Part shown: one piece after another, positions 1 through 12,830 of the stretch
How the letters are laid out: each line of letters starts with the position of its first letter
How positions within the stretch are numbered: the stretch's first letter is position 1
NCBI GenBank assembly: GCA_012295275.1
Contig: CM022676.1
Location: forward strand, 12,103,160 to 12,145,659
Length of the DNA stretch: 42,500 nt
Source: Chrysomallon squamiferum
Lineage: Eukaryota > Mollusca > Gastropoda > Neomphalida > Peltospiridae
Direction: 5' to 3'
The notes under the pieces: generated by a model
What the model was told of the DNA's origin: nothing
The model's database searches: none
Seen by the model: only the letters and a program-made list of their open reading frames with translations
Translations under genes and position numbers: made by a program

Positions 1-183
1 CTACTACTACTAAGACTACCTGTACCACTACTTTTACTATCGTCTTTCTTCTTATTATTATTATCATCATCATCATTATCATCACCGTCATCATCATGAT
101 CGTCTTTGTCGTTGTTTCTCATCATCAACATCACTAATACCATTCTTATTGCTGTTCTGTTATTTTTGTTGTCGTTGTAGTTG
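1..183. repeat. Degenerate trinucleotide-rich tract (CTA/TTA/ATC/GTT)
   Basis: Runs of CTA, TTA, ATC and GTT triplets with frequent interruptions. This is simple-sequence DNA with no open frame of note. Confidence 0.8.
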
Positions 184-450
184 TTTCAGTGACAGTAGCA
201 GTTGGGAAGAAGCAGAGAGACCGACAGAACTACGGACTGAATATTAAACTGAGAAAATCTTGCAGGAAAATCCATTATGCGAGATGACAGATAGCAGAAT
301 GAGAACTACATCGCGTCAACGTCCGACATGAAACCTGTCTATCGTGAAATGATTTATCTGCACTCGTAAGTCGAGCTAAATCCTCATGAATCGAAATAGA
401 ACCCGACTGTAAATCGAAAACAATGCAGAAAACAACGAAATGCTGATTGG
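184..450. other. Unassigned single-copy-looking sequence
   Basis: Mixed-composition sequence between two simple repeats. The open frames that cross it are extensions of the neighbouring (GA)n translation and carry no recognisable domain. Nothing else seen. Confidence 0.6.
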
Positions 451-451
451 A

Positions 452-585
<134 letters not shown>

Positions 586-654
586 AAACATCTATTTGCA
601 CGTTTCTCCTTCATCTCTTTCTCTGTAGAGTTTTTTTTAATCTAATTTGTCTAT

Positions 655-780
655 TAGTCTATCTACCTATCCGTCTCTCTGTATATCTGTCTGTCTGTCT
701 GACTCACTGTTTGCCTGTCTATCTATCTCTGTCTCTGTATATCGGTGTGACTATCTATCTAATTTTCTATCTAATTTTCC
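655..780. repeat. Degenerate TCTA/TCTG tetranucleotide tract
   Basis: Repeated CTATCTAT, CTGTCTGT and TCTCTGTATATC steps with many point changes suggest an old, decayed tetranucleotide microsatellite. Confidence 0.8.
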
Positions 781-1395
781 AAGTCAGGTTGTTCTCTCGC
801 TGTGTGGATGTGTGACACTCCTCTCCCAGCATTTTCTTCAGCTAACATAACCAACACGTTGTCTGACTGTCTGTCAGTGTGCTAGGTTTTCTGTCACTTT
901 CGTACTTATCGACTTTCAGTGTAGCGATGAAAATAGAACAAAAACTTCGATAGCCGGATACGCTACGTCTTCAAACTGACAAGATTCTGGGGTTTTTTTT
1001 TTGGTTTTTTTTTTTTCATATGTGTCAACTGAATCCTTCTAAAATTTTCCGTTGGCTTTGACAAGTTGTCGTTCCTCATAAACTACTTCATCGTTGTTAA
1101 AAAAATATATATATGTGATGAAAATATTTAATTAGAATGTTTTGCTGTAATATGTAAAATGTTTAGTCATCTGAGATTTCTTTTAATAAAAATAAATTGA
1201 TTGTGACAAAATATTTGTTTAAAACTTGTATGAAAGGCACGTGAAGTAAGTTATGATGACGTTAATTTAATTTTTTTAAAAGGTTTAAAATGTATATAAA
1301 TATAATTATAAATATTTAATTAGAACTTTCGTAAAATGTTAAAGAAAACGTTCGTTTGGAGAGATCGAAGTTTCGGCTTTTGAAGTTTGGCTGTA
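781..1395. other. AT-rich intergenic DNA
   Basis: Poly-T runs near 991-1016, TA-rich stretches near 1105-1115 and otherwise unremarkable sequence. No gene, splice-bounded exon or repeat family could be recognised. Confidence 0.6.
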
Positions 1396-1447
1396 CGCAC
1401 ACACACAGACACACGCACATACACGCTCACACGCACATACACACAAA
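1396..1447. repeat. Interrupted (CA)n tract
   Basis: CACACA/CACGCA steps with interruptions. The open frame across it is a repeat translation. Confidence 0.8.
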
Positions 1448-2160
1448 CAGACGTATGTGTTTTATTGTCCCAGAAAGATAGATGGACTAACAGCTATCTT
1501 AGATATATAATAACATTATTAATTTATAAAACAGAAATAGCGAAACAAACATTCGGAAAGAGAAAACTACAGTTACATATACACAGAATTACAAATGTAT
1601 CGGGAATGTCTTTTTTTTTTATTAAAATAATTTATAACTAACCAGTATTGTATCAAAACATATCCAGTGACGTATATTCAACTGGCTTAAAAAAAAACTG
1701 TAAATAAGTATTAGCAGAAATATAATGAAAAGTGTCTATTCAGGCACATTTGTACTGCGCTCAGGTTTTCCGACTACCAGTTATAGCAAATATGTGACAG
1801 ATTTAGAGAGATAATGAAGAGAAAAATATGTCATCTGATACTGTCACGAGACGAAGATGTGGTGGTTGTAATAACAGAGACAGAAGAAAATGAATGGCAG
1901 ACGTCGCCTGAAGAAATTATTTTACTGCGTTTTGTTTCAGAAACTTCGTCTATTTATTTTATTCTTTATTTTTATCTTCGTCTGTTTTTGTTGTTGTTGT
2001 TGTTGTTGCACAGATTACAGATCCAATGACACCCATGAACTCGCACATAAACACCGATGTAACAACACACAAATGGCACGTGAAAACAAACACGCATAAT
2101 TATCAGTTAATGATTTATGAATACCGAACTCACAAATTCTTTAATTCAACGAGACAAAAG
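1448..2160. other. AT-rich intergenic DNA with a short (TTG)n run
   Basis: A (TTG)n run lies at about 1987-2009. Short open frames at 1814-2029 and 1890-2099 run through it and look like chance frames: low-complexity C or L runs and no domain. Confidence 0.6.
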
Positions 2161-2560
2161 ACATCACGTGACCGGAAACGCCATTTCCAAGCACAATAGT
2201 TGAAGCTTAATGATTCCCAGTTCTCTCGCGATTTCTCTTTCACAGGTTTGTCAACAGCTTACCTGCCTGTCAGGGTGAACGTTCTGCGCCCGTTGCAGGG
2301 GCGGGGCCGACAAAGGAGTCATCATCTTTAAACGCAGGCATGAATGGATGGTGCTATTTATAGATCATTAATAGCTATTTCTCCGGGTGCCGTGACAGAC
2401 ATTTTTAACGAAGAGGTTCAAATCGGAGACCGATTTAGATGATGTAATGGAATAATCCATTAATGGACGAAGACCTTTCGTGTTTGTATGAGCCGTTAAT
2501 GACTGTTATGTTTGCTTATTAATACAGTTCGTTTGTTGTGTTTGTTACTTTCTTTTCTTA
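2160..2560. promoter_or_regulatory. Candidate cis-regulatory island (E-box, ETS, GC-box, homeodomain-like sites)
   Basis: This stretch is richer in G, C and CpG than its surroundings. It has TCACGTGACC at 2164-2173 overlapping an ETS-like CCGGAAAC, and a GC box GGGGCGGGGCC at 2298-2308. An inverted repeat AAATCGG-AGA-CCGATTT lies at 2420-2436 and a perfect 12-bp palindrome TCCATTAATGGA at 2456-2467. Further TTAATGA/ATTAATA motifs near 2367, 2493 and 2519 resemble homeodomain sites. No adjacent coding exon was found, so it could be a distal enhancer or the promoter of an unseen transcript. Motif matches alone are weak evidence. Confidence 0.35.
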
Positions 2561-2699
2561 TCTTGTTATCCTGTTTTAATACGATTTATAGTGTTAAACT
2601 AAATACATTCTGTATATTTCTTTAGGAATAGCATTGTATATATAATAAACAGCCCACTCTATACTGCTAATATTACTGTTCGATTACAGTTATTTCTTT

Positions 2700-2737
2700 T
2701 GCTTGCTTTTCATTTATTTATTTATTATTATTATTGC

Positions 2738-2769
<32 letters not shown>

Positions 2770-2772
2770 CTG
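2700..2772. repeat. (ATTT)n/(ATT)n/(TTG)n tract
   Basis: Consecutive short runs of ATTT, ATT and GTT units. Confidence 0.85.
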
Positions 2773-2855
2773 TTGTTTCAAAGTATTTATTTATGTATTT
2801 TAAACTGAATCAACTTCCCGATGCTAACTCAGGGACTCAGTCCGTATGCAGCGTC

Positions 2856-3637
2856 CGGACATTCGCTAGACGTGTTTAGAGAAACAAAGCATGTCGGGAC
2901 ATTCGCTAGACGTGTTTAGAGAAACAAAGCATGCCGGGACATTCGCTAGACGTGTTTAGAGAAACAAAGCATGCCGGGACATCGCGCTAGACGTGTTTAG
3001 AGAAACAAAGCATGTCGGGACATTCGCTAGACGTGTTTAGAGAAGCAAAGCATGCCGGGACATTCGCTAGACGTGTTTAGAGAAACAAAGCATGTCGGGA
3101 CATTCGCTAGACGTGTTTAGAGAAACAAAGCATGTCGGGACATTCGCTAGACGTGTTTAGAGAAACAAAGCATGCCGGGACATCGCGCTAGACGTGTTTA
3201 GAGAAACAAAGCATGTCGGGACATTCGCTAGACGTGTTTAGAGAAGCAAAGCATGCCGGGACATTCGCTAGACGTGTTTAGACAAAGCATGCCGGGACAT
3301 TCGCTAGACGTGTTTAGAGAAACAAAGCATGTCGGGACATTCGCTAGACGTGTTTAGAGAAGCAAAGCATGCCGGGACATTCGCTAGACGTGTTTAGAGA
3401 AACAAAGCATGCCGGGACATTCGCTAGACGTGTTTAGAGAAACAAAGCATGCCGGGACATCGCGCTAGACGTGTTTAGAGAAACAAAGCATGTCGGGACA
3501 TTCGCTAGACGTGTTTATCGCGCTAGACGTGTTTAGAGAAACAAAGCATGTCGGGACATTCGCTAGACGTGTTTAGAGAAACAAAGCATGCCGGGACATC
3601 GCGCTAGACGTGTTTAGAGAAACAAAGCATGTCGGGC
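2856..3637. repeat. 40-bp minisatellite, about 20 units
   Basis: The unit begins CGGGACATTCGCTAGACG and ends GAAACAAAGCATG, with a period of 40 bp (41 bp in variant units). Variants are T or C before CGGG, ATTCGCT versus ATCGCGCT, and AAAC versus AAGC. One unit near 3275-3290 lacks part of GAGAAA and another near 3505-3520 is fused to its neighbour. The variants recur in a pattern, not at random. The array is not open in any frame over its length. Confidence 0.97.
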
Positions 3638-4700
3638 GATGACCGACCTAAATTCTGAGGCGGAGAAACACGGTCTAATTCCTGAGTGGTGAGGCTGATT
3701 TCTGCATGCGAGTCTTGTGTTTGAGACGTTGTCAATGTAACAGGTTCGTCTGCCACGTGGCTAAAACAAATTGTTCACCTTCACCTTCGACAGCGCCTCC
3801 CCCGTCAGTTTATTTCAATGCTGACTGTGAAAACAGCAGCAGTTTGTTAAAATGTTGAGCCGATGGGAAAAAAATGGAATCTTTACGGCAGTTTCAGTGA
3901 ACTGTCTGCGGAGTTGAAAGAGGAAATGTTAAAACTGTGAGAAGAAGAAACCAGACACCTGATTCCTGATGAGAGCCCGCGCACCCTGATGTAAACGTTC
4001 AAAGATAACACGCCTTATTAATTATTCATCTTAATACGAAAATTAGTCAGTCACTGTTAGAGTAACGTGTCAGATAAACAGCAGTGAATGAACTGTCTGT
4101 GTCACGTGATTGTATTGTTTGTTACGTTCGTTTTCAGGCGGTCGCTAACTTCGTGCTAGAAACAAATTGTTCATCAATTATCAAGACTTGTTGTTTACTT
4201 CAAGTACAGTTTATCACTTCTACTTGCCGCGGTTACTCTTCTCTACTGGTGGTCACGTTGTTGTTATGTATACGTAGTTTTTTTATGGTTACCTTTCTGT
4301 ATTAACGTGTTGTTATTTATAATTATTTTAATATATCCTAGTTCCTGTCGGTTACTTTGCGGTTACACATACGTCCTACTGGTTACATTCACACACTGGT
4401 GGTTACTCTTGTATGCTGGTACTCAGTGTTAGTCGTGTTTGTTTTATGAAGTTATTTTCTTATTTTATGATGATTGTTTTACAGCTGCGTGTTGTTACTC
4501 CCACGTGCTTGTCGAGTGTGTGCGTACTGCTCACGTTGGTTGATATCAGTTTTCACTCGCTGAGGTTAATCTCTAGCACTGTTAATTCAGCTTCACTTGT
4601 TTAAATATCTTCTCAGCGATCCGTGGACACTTTCAGTATCAGATTTCAGACATCAGCCATGTTGATTACTACCAACGCGTTATTGATTGCTCTCAAATTT
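3638..4700. other. Intergenic sequence without a recognised gene
   Basis: Moderate GC and mixed composition. A perfect TCACGTGA octamer lies at 4102-4109. Repeated phrases such as CTGGTGGTTAC and GTTACTCTT between 4240 and 4420 hint at a decayed short tandem repeat. The open frames at 4084-4305 and 4413-4604 have no recognisable domain. Confidence 0.5.
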
Positions 4701-4702
4701 CA

Positions 4703-4831
4703 CCTCACACACACACAGACACACACACACAGCAACACACACAAACACACACACACAGCAACAGATACAAACACACACACACAGACAGATACACAGACAC
4801 ACACAGACAAACAGACACACACAGACAAACA

Positions 4832-4879
<48 letters not shown>

Positions 4880-5121
4880 GATACACAGACACACACAGAC
4901 AAACAGACACACACAGACAAACAGACACACACACACACAGCAACACACACAAACACACACACACACAGACAGATACACAGACACACACAGACAAACAGAC
5001 ACACACAGACAAACAGACACGCAGACACACACACACAGCAACACACACAAACACACACACACACACAGACAGATACACAGACGCACACAGACACACACAC
5101 ACACACAGCAACACACACAAA
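4703..5121. repeat. Compound (CA)n array with higher-order repeat
   Basis: CA-rich DNA in which blocks of CAGACAGATACACAG followed by two CAGACAAACAGACAC steps recur near 4790, 4872 and 4966, with a partial copy near 5065. It is therefore a tandem repeat of roughly 80-95 bp made of CA variants. All long open frames on both strands here (TH/VC/CV-rich) are artefacts of it. Confidence 0.95.
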
Positions 5122-6190
5122 TGGCTGTAAACACAAACTACGCAAATGCATGAACATTTACAACGCACGTGTAACTTAAGATTACTTTTCTTTGAACTTT
5201 TATAATTATCTTCATAAAAACACCAGACTTAGTTTTATTTTATCATTTAACTATCTGTATCTTTTCATTTTATTTTATATTTTTATATTTTTATTTTTTT
5301 ATTTTATTTTTTTAAATTTTATTCAATTTTTATTATTTTTATTTTTTTTATTCATTTTTGTATTATTGTTATTGTTAATCATTCGCAGGGTTTCTGAACG
5401 AAGTGGGAAGTCGTACAACGTGACGATTCTGTTCAGTTTTAAGTTTTAACAATCGAGCCAAACAAATTCCGCCCCCAACTTCAGTTCTTAGGAAGAATTT
5501 TCAGGTTTTTTCTCCTAATTGCATCCATCTTCCGATAGATTTTGAGGATTTCAAAGTAGATCAAGGAAGCTGTAAAAACGGAAAAAGAAAAAAGTTAATT
5601 TAAAAAAAAAAAAAAAAAAAACGATGAACGCGGAAGTACAATCACTGATGAAAGATAACAAAGTGAAGAGAAAAAGCAAACAAGAAAAAAGAAAAGAAAA
5701 GAAGACGAAGAAGACAGAAAACAAACAAAAATAAATAAATTAAATTATGTAAATAGAACCAAAACGAATTATATAAAATAAGAAGAAAATAAATTAAAAT
5801 AATTGTAATAAAAAATTAAAACTGAAACTCTAATAATGTTTTAATTTTTCATTATTATTTTTTATTATTATTATTATTAAACCGACACTTACAGTACAAA
5901 GATAATGATCGGGTAGGTTTGTTCTTGTCTGGTCCTGTTGTCAAGAAATGAATAAAAATTACTGCTTAACTGACTTAAACAACTGTAACAGATGCAACCA
6001 AAACACCAACGTTATACCATCAAAAAACAACAACAAAACTCTATAATTAAAATAAAAGAAAGAACATAAATAAATAAATAAAAAGCAAAACGACAACAAA
6101 AACTAAAAACTAAACATAGCAAAAGTAAATGTCTGTCATTTCTTTCCTCTTTCTCTCTCTTTTTTATCAGTCTCCTTCTTTCTATCTGTC
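5122..6190. other. AT-rich intergenic DNA
   Basis: T-rich (ATTTT)n-like sequence spans 5262-5360, poly-A 5600-5621, A-rich/AAT-rich sequence 5680-5880 and A-rich sequence 6000-6110. Nothing gene-like seen. Confidence 0.65.
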
Positions 6191-6210
6191 TCCGCTCTCT
6201 CACTCACTCA

Positions 6211-6421
<211 letters not shown>

Positions 6422-6422
6422 T

Positions 6423-7928
<1,506 letters not shown>

Positions 7929-7931
7929 GTC

Positions 7932-8529
7932 ACTTTGTACATCAGATGTACTAAAGTACGTGTAAACACACTGACAGTCAGAACTGTGGTGTTTCCTGTG
8001 ATGTAAAAGTACTCACACTGACAGTCAGAACTGTGGTGTTTCCTGTGTTAACTCTCTCTTTCTCTCTCTCTCTCTTTGTACTCTCACTTTGTACATCAGA
8101 TGTACTAAAGTACGTGTAAACACACTGACAGTCAGAACTGTGGTGTTTCCTGTGTTAACTCTCTCTTTCTCTCTCTCTCTTTCTCTCTCTCTCTCTTTGT
8201 ACTCTCACTTTGTACATCAGATGTACTAAAGTACGTGTAAACACACTGACAGTCAGAACTGTGGTGTTTCCTGTGTTAACTCTCTCTTTCTCTCTCTCTC
8301 TTTCTCTCTCTCTCTCTTTGTACTCTCACTTTGTACATCAGATGTACTAAAGTACGTGTAAACACACTGAGAGTCAGAACTGTGGTGTTTCCTGTGTTAA
8401 CTCTCTCTTTCTCTCTCTCTCTTTCTCTCTCTCTCTTTTGTACTCTCACTTTGTACATCAGATGTACTAAAGTACGTGTAAACACACTGAGAGTCAGAAC
8501 TGTGGTGTTTCCTGTGTTAACTCTCTCTT

Positions 8530-8560
<31 letters not shown>

Positions 8561-8645
8561 TTGTACTCTCACTTTGTACATCAGATGTACTAAAGTACGT
8601 GTAAACACACTGACAGTCAGAACTGTGGTGTTTCCTGTGTTAATT
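7932..8645. repeat. About 120-bp minisatellite with palindromic core, six full units
   Basis: Each unit is a CT-rich stretch followed by a core with GTACATC-A-GATGTAC, TAAAGTACGTGTAAACAC, the near-palindrome CTGAC-A-GTCAG and GAACTGTGGTGTTTCCTGTG. Cores start at 7937, 8091, 8212, 8333, 8453 and 8576. A partial core (8006-8040) without the first palindrome sits between the first two. Two units carry CTGAGAGTCAG instead of CTGACAGTCAG. Open frames on both strands (8276-8608, 8331-8687) are repeat translations. Confidence 0.97.
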
Positions 8646-9159
8646 ATGCGGACTGCTAAATGCGGTCTCTGCTCGAAGAAAGGTTAACGTCGACAACAGA
8701 TTAGACTCCGCTCTCCTGGGAGCGCAGTTTTAACAAACATTATCTCTCAGCCTTCCTCTGGCTTCTTCGTCTCGTTTGGCAGAAACAAAAATTAACTGTC
8801 ATTTTTACATATACAAGGAAAGCGGTCGAGACGATTCGAAAACTTTTACGTATTTTTATCATTCAGCCATGTTTGGTGTGTTTAGACTTCAACAGATTTA
8901 CTAACGTTAATCTTATTACGAGTCGCTAACTCAGTGTTAGTATTTTACGGTGTTAATTTGTTTTTTTTACCCCTCTCTAATTAGTTCCGTGTGAAAAAAG
9001 TAACTGCCATCTATTAGCTTAACAACTAGATACTAATAAAGACACATACACACATATATACACAAACACATACATTTACAGTCAGAGATACACTTGCACA
9101 CTATACACACATAGCTACTTACACATTCATACATACAAACACATACACTGTGTCTATGC

Positions 9160-9160
<1 letters not shown>
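8646..9160. other. Intergenic sequence
   Basis: Mixed composition with a somewhat GC-richer part at 8650-8780 and CA/TA-rich sequence from about 9043. No gene recognised. Confidence 0.6.

Positions 9161-9240
<80 letters not shown>
9161..9240. repeat. (GA)n microsatellite
   Basis: Pure AG run of about 80 bp. Confidence 0.97.
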
Positions 9241-9243
<3 letters not shown>

Positions 9244-9361
9244 ATCGATTAATGAAATGAAGGACGAAACTAATGAACTAACTGTGAACAAAATCTATAA
9301 CGATTTGTAACGACTTTGAGAAGTAACTAGTAACATTTTGCTAATGTGAGTATTTTCAAAA

Positions 9362-9364
<3 letters not shown>

Positions 9365-9408
<44 letters not shown>
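9365..9408. repeat. (CA)n microsatellite
   Basis: Pure CA run followed by TATATAT. Confidence 0.95.
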
Positions 9409-9414
<6 letters not shown>

Positions 9415-9544
9415 TGATCTCTGAGACGCTGCTGTATTATCTCTCTGCAGATTAAAGCAAGTTGCAGGATTTGACAGGGAAAGCTTACGACAAAACCATT
9501 CAACACAATTAATCTGAAGAACACAATTCAAAAACAATCTGTGG

Positions 9545-9710
9545 CTGACTCTGGTCACGTGACGTGGGCCGAGGGACAGTGCGCTAAGTTCAAGGACAAA
9601 ATGTCTTACTTAAACAGTCATTCACCAACAGGCCACCATTTCCTGTCCTCGGATCTTGCGTCTTTAGTAACCACGGCAACCTGAGACATTTCCTGGGCGA
9701 GACCTCTGAT
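9545..9710. promoter_or_regulatory. Candidate regulatory island with E-box and RFX X-box-like site
   Basis: TCACGTGA at 9555-9562 is followed by GTGACGTGGG. GTAACCACGGCAAC at 9667-9680 fits the RFX X-box pattern GTNRCC-N(0-3)-RGYAAC. The region is more GC-rich than its flanks. No coding exon was found beside it, so the role is inferred from motifs only. Confidence 0.3.
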
Positions 9711-9826
9711 CTTTTTTTTCCCAATCCAATTATTGGCCCACAAAATTAATGAATTTCTTTGTGCGTCCATGTCCTTGAAAAACAGCTGATAAAAGAAATC
9801 TGTCTGCTAATAACATTATTAACAGC

Positions 9827-10215
9827 ATCAGTAGTAGTAGTAATAGTGATATCAGTAGTAGGTGTAGTAGTAGTGGTAGCAGCAGCAGTGGAAGTTGTGA
9901 TAGTAGTAGTAGTAGTAGTTGTAGCAATAGTAGTGGTAGTAATAGTGATGTCAGTAGTAGGTGTAGTAATAGTAGTGGTGGTGGCAGGGCATTGGAAGTC
10001 GTGATACTAGTAGTAGTAGTTGTAGCAATAGTAGTGGTAGTAATAGTGATATCAGTAGTAGGTGTAGTAATAGTAGTGGTGGTGGCAGGGCATTGGAAGT
10101 TGTGATAGTAGTAGTAGTAATAGTAATTGCTGTAGTAATAGTAATAGTAGCAGTAGTCTTAGTAGTTGTGATGGTAGCAGTAGTAGCAATAGCAATAATA
10201 TTAGATGTTGCCGCA
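9827..10215. repeat. (GTA/TAG)n array with a 101-bp higher-order unit
   Basis: Triplet repeat TAG/GTA/GCA with embedded non-triplet phrases. GTGGCAGGGCATTGGAAGT occurs at 9981 and 10082, exactly 101 bp apart, inside a longer duplicated block. A related phrase (GCAGTGGAAGTTGTGATAG) is seen near 9887. The valine-rich open frame at 9759-10004 is a repeat translation. Confidence 0.93.
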
Positions 10216-10600
10216 CAGGAGCAGCAAAAGCAGTAATAATGAAAGAAGAAGAAGAAGAAGAAATTTGACCTTACTCGTCAGTGACGAACGAACACAACAA
10301 ACTTATTAATCCCTCGGCGCTGCGAAGCCTACGTAATAACGCAATCTTCGTTTTCGATCATTATGACGTCATAAAGCAACAATCGCCGTAGCATGTTGTA
10401 ACACAGTAGTGCAACGTGTGCAAAATTAGTTGATAAATACACTGATCTCATTTCTGACGTCCAATGCATCAGTGCAGACGACAATATGGTAATTTTGTAT
10501 CATCACCTGATCTTTTTTCGTAAGTAATAATTTCTGTCAAGCACCTTGAATTTAAATATGGCAGCTTGTGTTCCAAAATCAAGGTAATTGTTATTGAGTT
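10216..10600. other. Single-copy-looking intergenic sequence with a CRE-type palindrome
   Basis: Contains the 14-bp perfect palindrome TTATGACGTCATAA at 10361-10374 (cAMP-response-element core TGACGTCA) in a CpG-containing stretch (10285-10400). No exon recognised. Confidence 0.5.
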
Positions 10601-10765
10601 CTTGTTGTTGTTGTTATTATTATTATTATTATTATTATCATCATTATCATCATCATCATTATTATTGTTGTTGTTTATTTATTTATTAGTTGTTGTTGTT
10701 CTTTATTTATTTTTTTATTATTGTTGATGCTGTTGTTGGTGGTGTTGGTGGTGGTGGTGTTACGT
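10600..10765. repeat. Compound (TTG)n/(ATT)n/(ATC)n/(GTG)n tract
   Basis: Adjacent triplet runs. The open frame across them is low complexity. Confidence 0.85.
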
Positions 10766-10959
10766 TCCGGTTTCAATACATATCAACATCAACAATAAAA
10801 AGAAAAAAGAAAGAAAGAAAGACATTAAGAAAGAACTCTGACAGAAATTATTTTGTCTCTTTCTTTCTTTCTTTCTTTATTTCTTTATTTGATTTAATTT
10901 ATTTTCTTGATTCTGAGCATCTTGTGCAAAAGTAAACAAATAAATAAATAAACAAACAA

Positions 10960-11070
10960 ACAAGCCGTCTGCAGCTGGGTGATAAAGATTTGAGTTAGTC
11001 TTCGGGCGGAGACCTGAAAGCCAGACTCACCCTTGAAACAAAGTACATCCGCACCTAAGAAAGAAAGAAA
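10960..11070 (+). mobile_element. Possible SINE-like fragment with (AAAG)n tail
   Basis: A GC-richer stretch from about GTCTGCAGCTGGGTGATAAAG (tRNA A-box-like) to CATCCGCACCTAAG is followed immediately by an (AAAG)n tail at about 11058-11072, the layout expected of a short retroposon. There is no clear B box, so this is tentative. Confidence 0.25.
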
Positions 11071-11097
11071 GAAAAAATACCAAGGAATTATTATTAA

Positions 11098-11162
11098 TAT
11101 TAATATTATTGTTCTTCTTGTTGTTGTTATTGTTGTTGTTGTTATTATTATTATTATTATAA
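11098..11162. repeat. (TTG)n/(TTA)n tract
   Basis: Adjacent GTT and ATT triplet runs. Confidence 0.85.
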
Positions 11163-11718
11163 AAAATATTTCAGTATATGATTTTGATTTACGAGAATTA
11201 TAAACTGAATAATTTTATATTGATTTTTTTTCTTCTAAAATACCTACCAGGTCAAGCACAAAACTTCCTGTTATTTAATTAGTGTGTGAATTAAATGTAT
11301 TACTGTTATCAAAACTCTCCTGTAATAACTAATAATTAGGCGTATTCCCTAAAGTAATTTTACTGTTTATTACGGATATGAAAAGAAGTAATTTTCCTTA
11401 TTACGATTTCAGTAATGAAATATAGCTTCGATGAACGTGTATCCGAGCTGGACTATTATCGTAACTATTGTAGCAACCAATAAAAAACATTATTAATAAA
11501 AATATCAGTAAATCTCGACTCACACTGACCTACTTACAGGTCCTGTAGGAGTTTTAATGACCTATGAGTTATTACAAGGCCGATATGAAAAAACACTTTC
11601 AGCAGGACATTAGCATTCTCACGTTCTAATAATATATTTTTAAAATAAAATATTTTTCAGGTGAGTTTTATATCATAATTGTATTACTTATTACAATTCA
11701 TTTATATTTACAGAAACG
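11163..11718. other. AT-rich intergenic DNA
   Basis: TTA/TAA-rich sequence with no recognised exon, repeat family or motif. Confidence 0.6.

Positions 11719-11768
<50 letters not shown>
11719..11768. repeat. (CA)n microsatellite
   Basis: Pure CA run of about 48 bp. Confidence 0.96.
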
Positions 11769-11772
<4 letters not shown>

Positions 11773-11939
11773 TACATGCCATCACGCCTAAATTATAATT
11801 AAAACTGTACACGTACAAACACGAAGCAAAGATTATGTAAATGTATGACAATGGTTTCTGATAAATGAAAATTCAATAACAGCGAACACGACAATGATAA
11901 AGTTAAGCTTATTAATCTGCACGTAATGTAAGTTCTCAA

Positions 11940-12120
11940 TCACGTCTGTACTGCTGTTCTCGCTGAGGTCCGCGCCCACTCCCCTGAGTCAGCGGATTCA
12001 GAGAGCATCGCCAGTTTAATATCACTAATTACTCGCTCGTGGTAATTGTACAAGATAAATAGCCACAGCAGCGAGCGAGGGAAACGTTGTCAGTGAAAGT
12101 TACTTAAGTAAATTCGTGTT
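11940..12120. promoter_or_regulatory. GC-richer island with AP-1-like site
   Basis: The stretch from GCTGAGGTCCGCGCCCACTC includes TGAGTCA (AP-1-type) near 11984 and paired GCGAGCGA/CTCGCTCG phrases. It stands out from AT-rich flanks, but no exon or TATA-anchored promoter can be defined. Confidence 0.2.
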
Positions 12121-12189
12121 TGCTGTTCTCAGGATGAATAGCAGTTTATTTGATGATTTTTTGTCGTGGAGATGAGATGTTCACTTGTG

Positions 12190-12457
<268 letters not shown>

Positions 12458-12830
12458 GAGAGATTCATACTTTATTATAGTTGTTTTTAGTGTTGTTGTT
12501 ATCGTGTTTTAATATAAACCTTAATCGAAAAATTCTGGTTAAATTAATTTCAAATAATCTGTACGTAATTTCTTTTTCTTTTCCATTTCATATCTTTTTA
12601 ACTTTTTTCTTTTTTCTTTTTTTTTTTCTTTTTTTTTGTGCTAGATCCTCCACAAAATGGTATTAGTACAGGTAAATGTACGTGCTTATTTATTCATTAT
12701 CAATACCACGATGTTTGCTTCGTCTGATCGCCGTCTGCAAACACCCATCAGGCGTCAAATAAATAGTAAACGCATGCGCAGATATACAAGTTCTCTGTCG
12801 GCTGCCGTGAAGAGACGACAGACGAGTTTC
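12458..12830. other. AT-rich sequence, then an NRF1-like motif
   Basis: T-rich sequence spans 12575-12640. CGCATGCGCA at 12771-12780 resembles an NRF1 site. The open frame 12657-12986 covers the direct repeat below and has no recognised domain. Confidence 0.4.

Noticed and set aside
2856-3637. CRISPR-like array of direct repeats
   Set aside because: Units abut without unique spacers and the DNA is eukaryotic; it is a minisatellite.
4623-5168. Several overlapping 140-176-residue open frames on both strands
   Set aside because: They are TH-, VC- or CV-rich translations of the (CA)n compound array and have no other content.
8276-8687. Repetitive frames on both strands
   Set aside because: Translations of the roughly 120-bp tandem repeat, where unit length happens to keep frames open.
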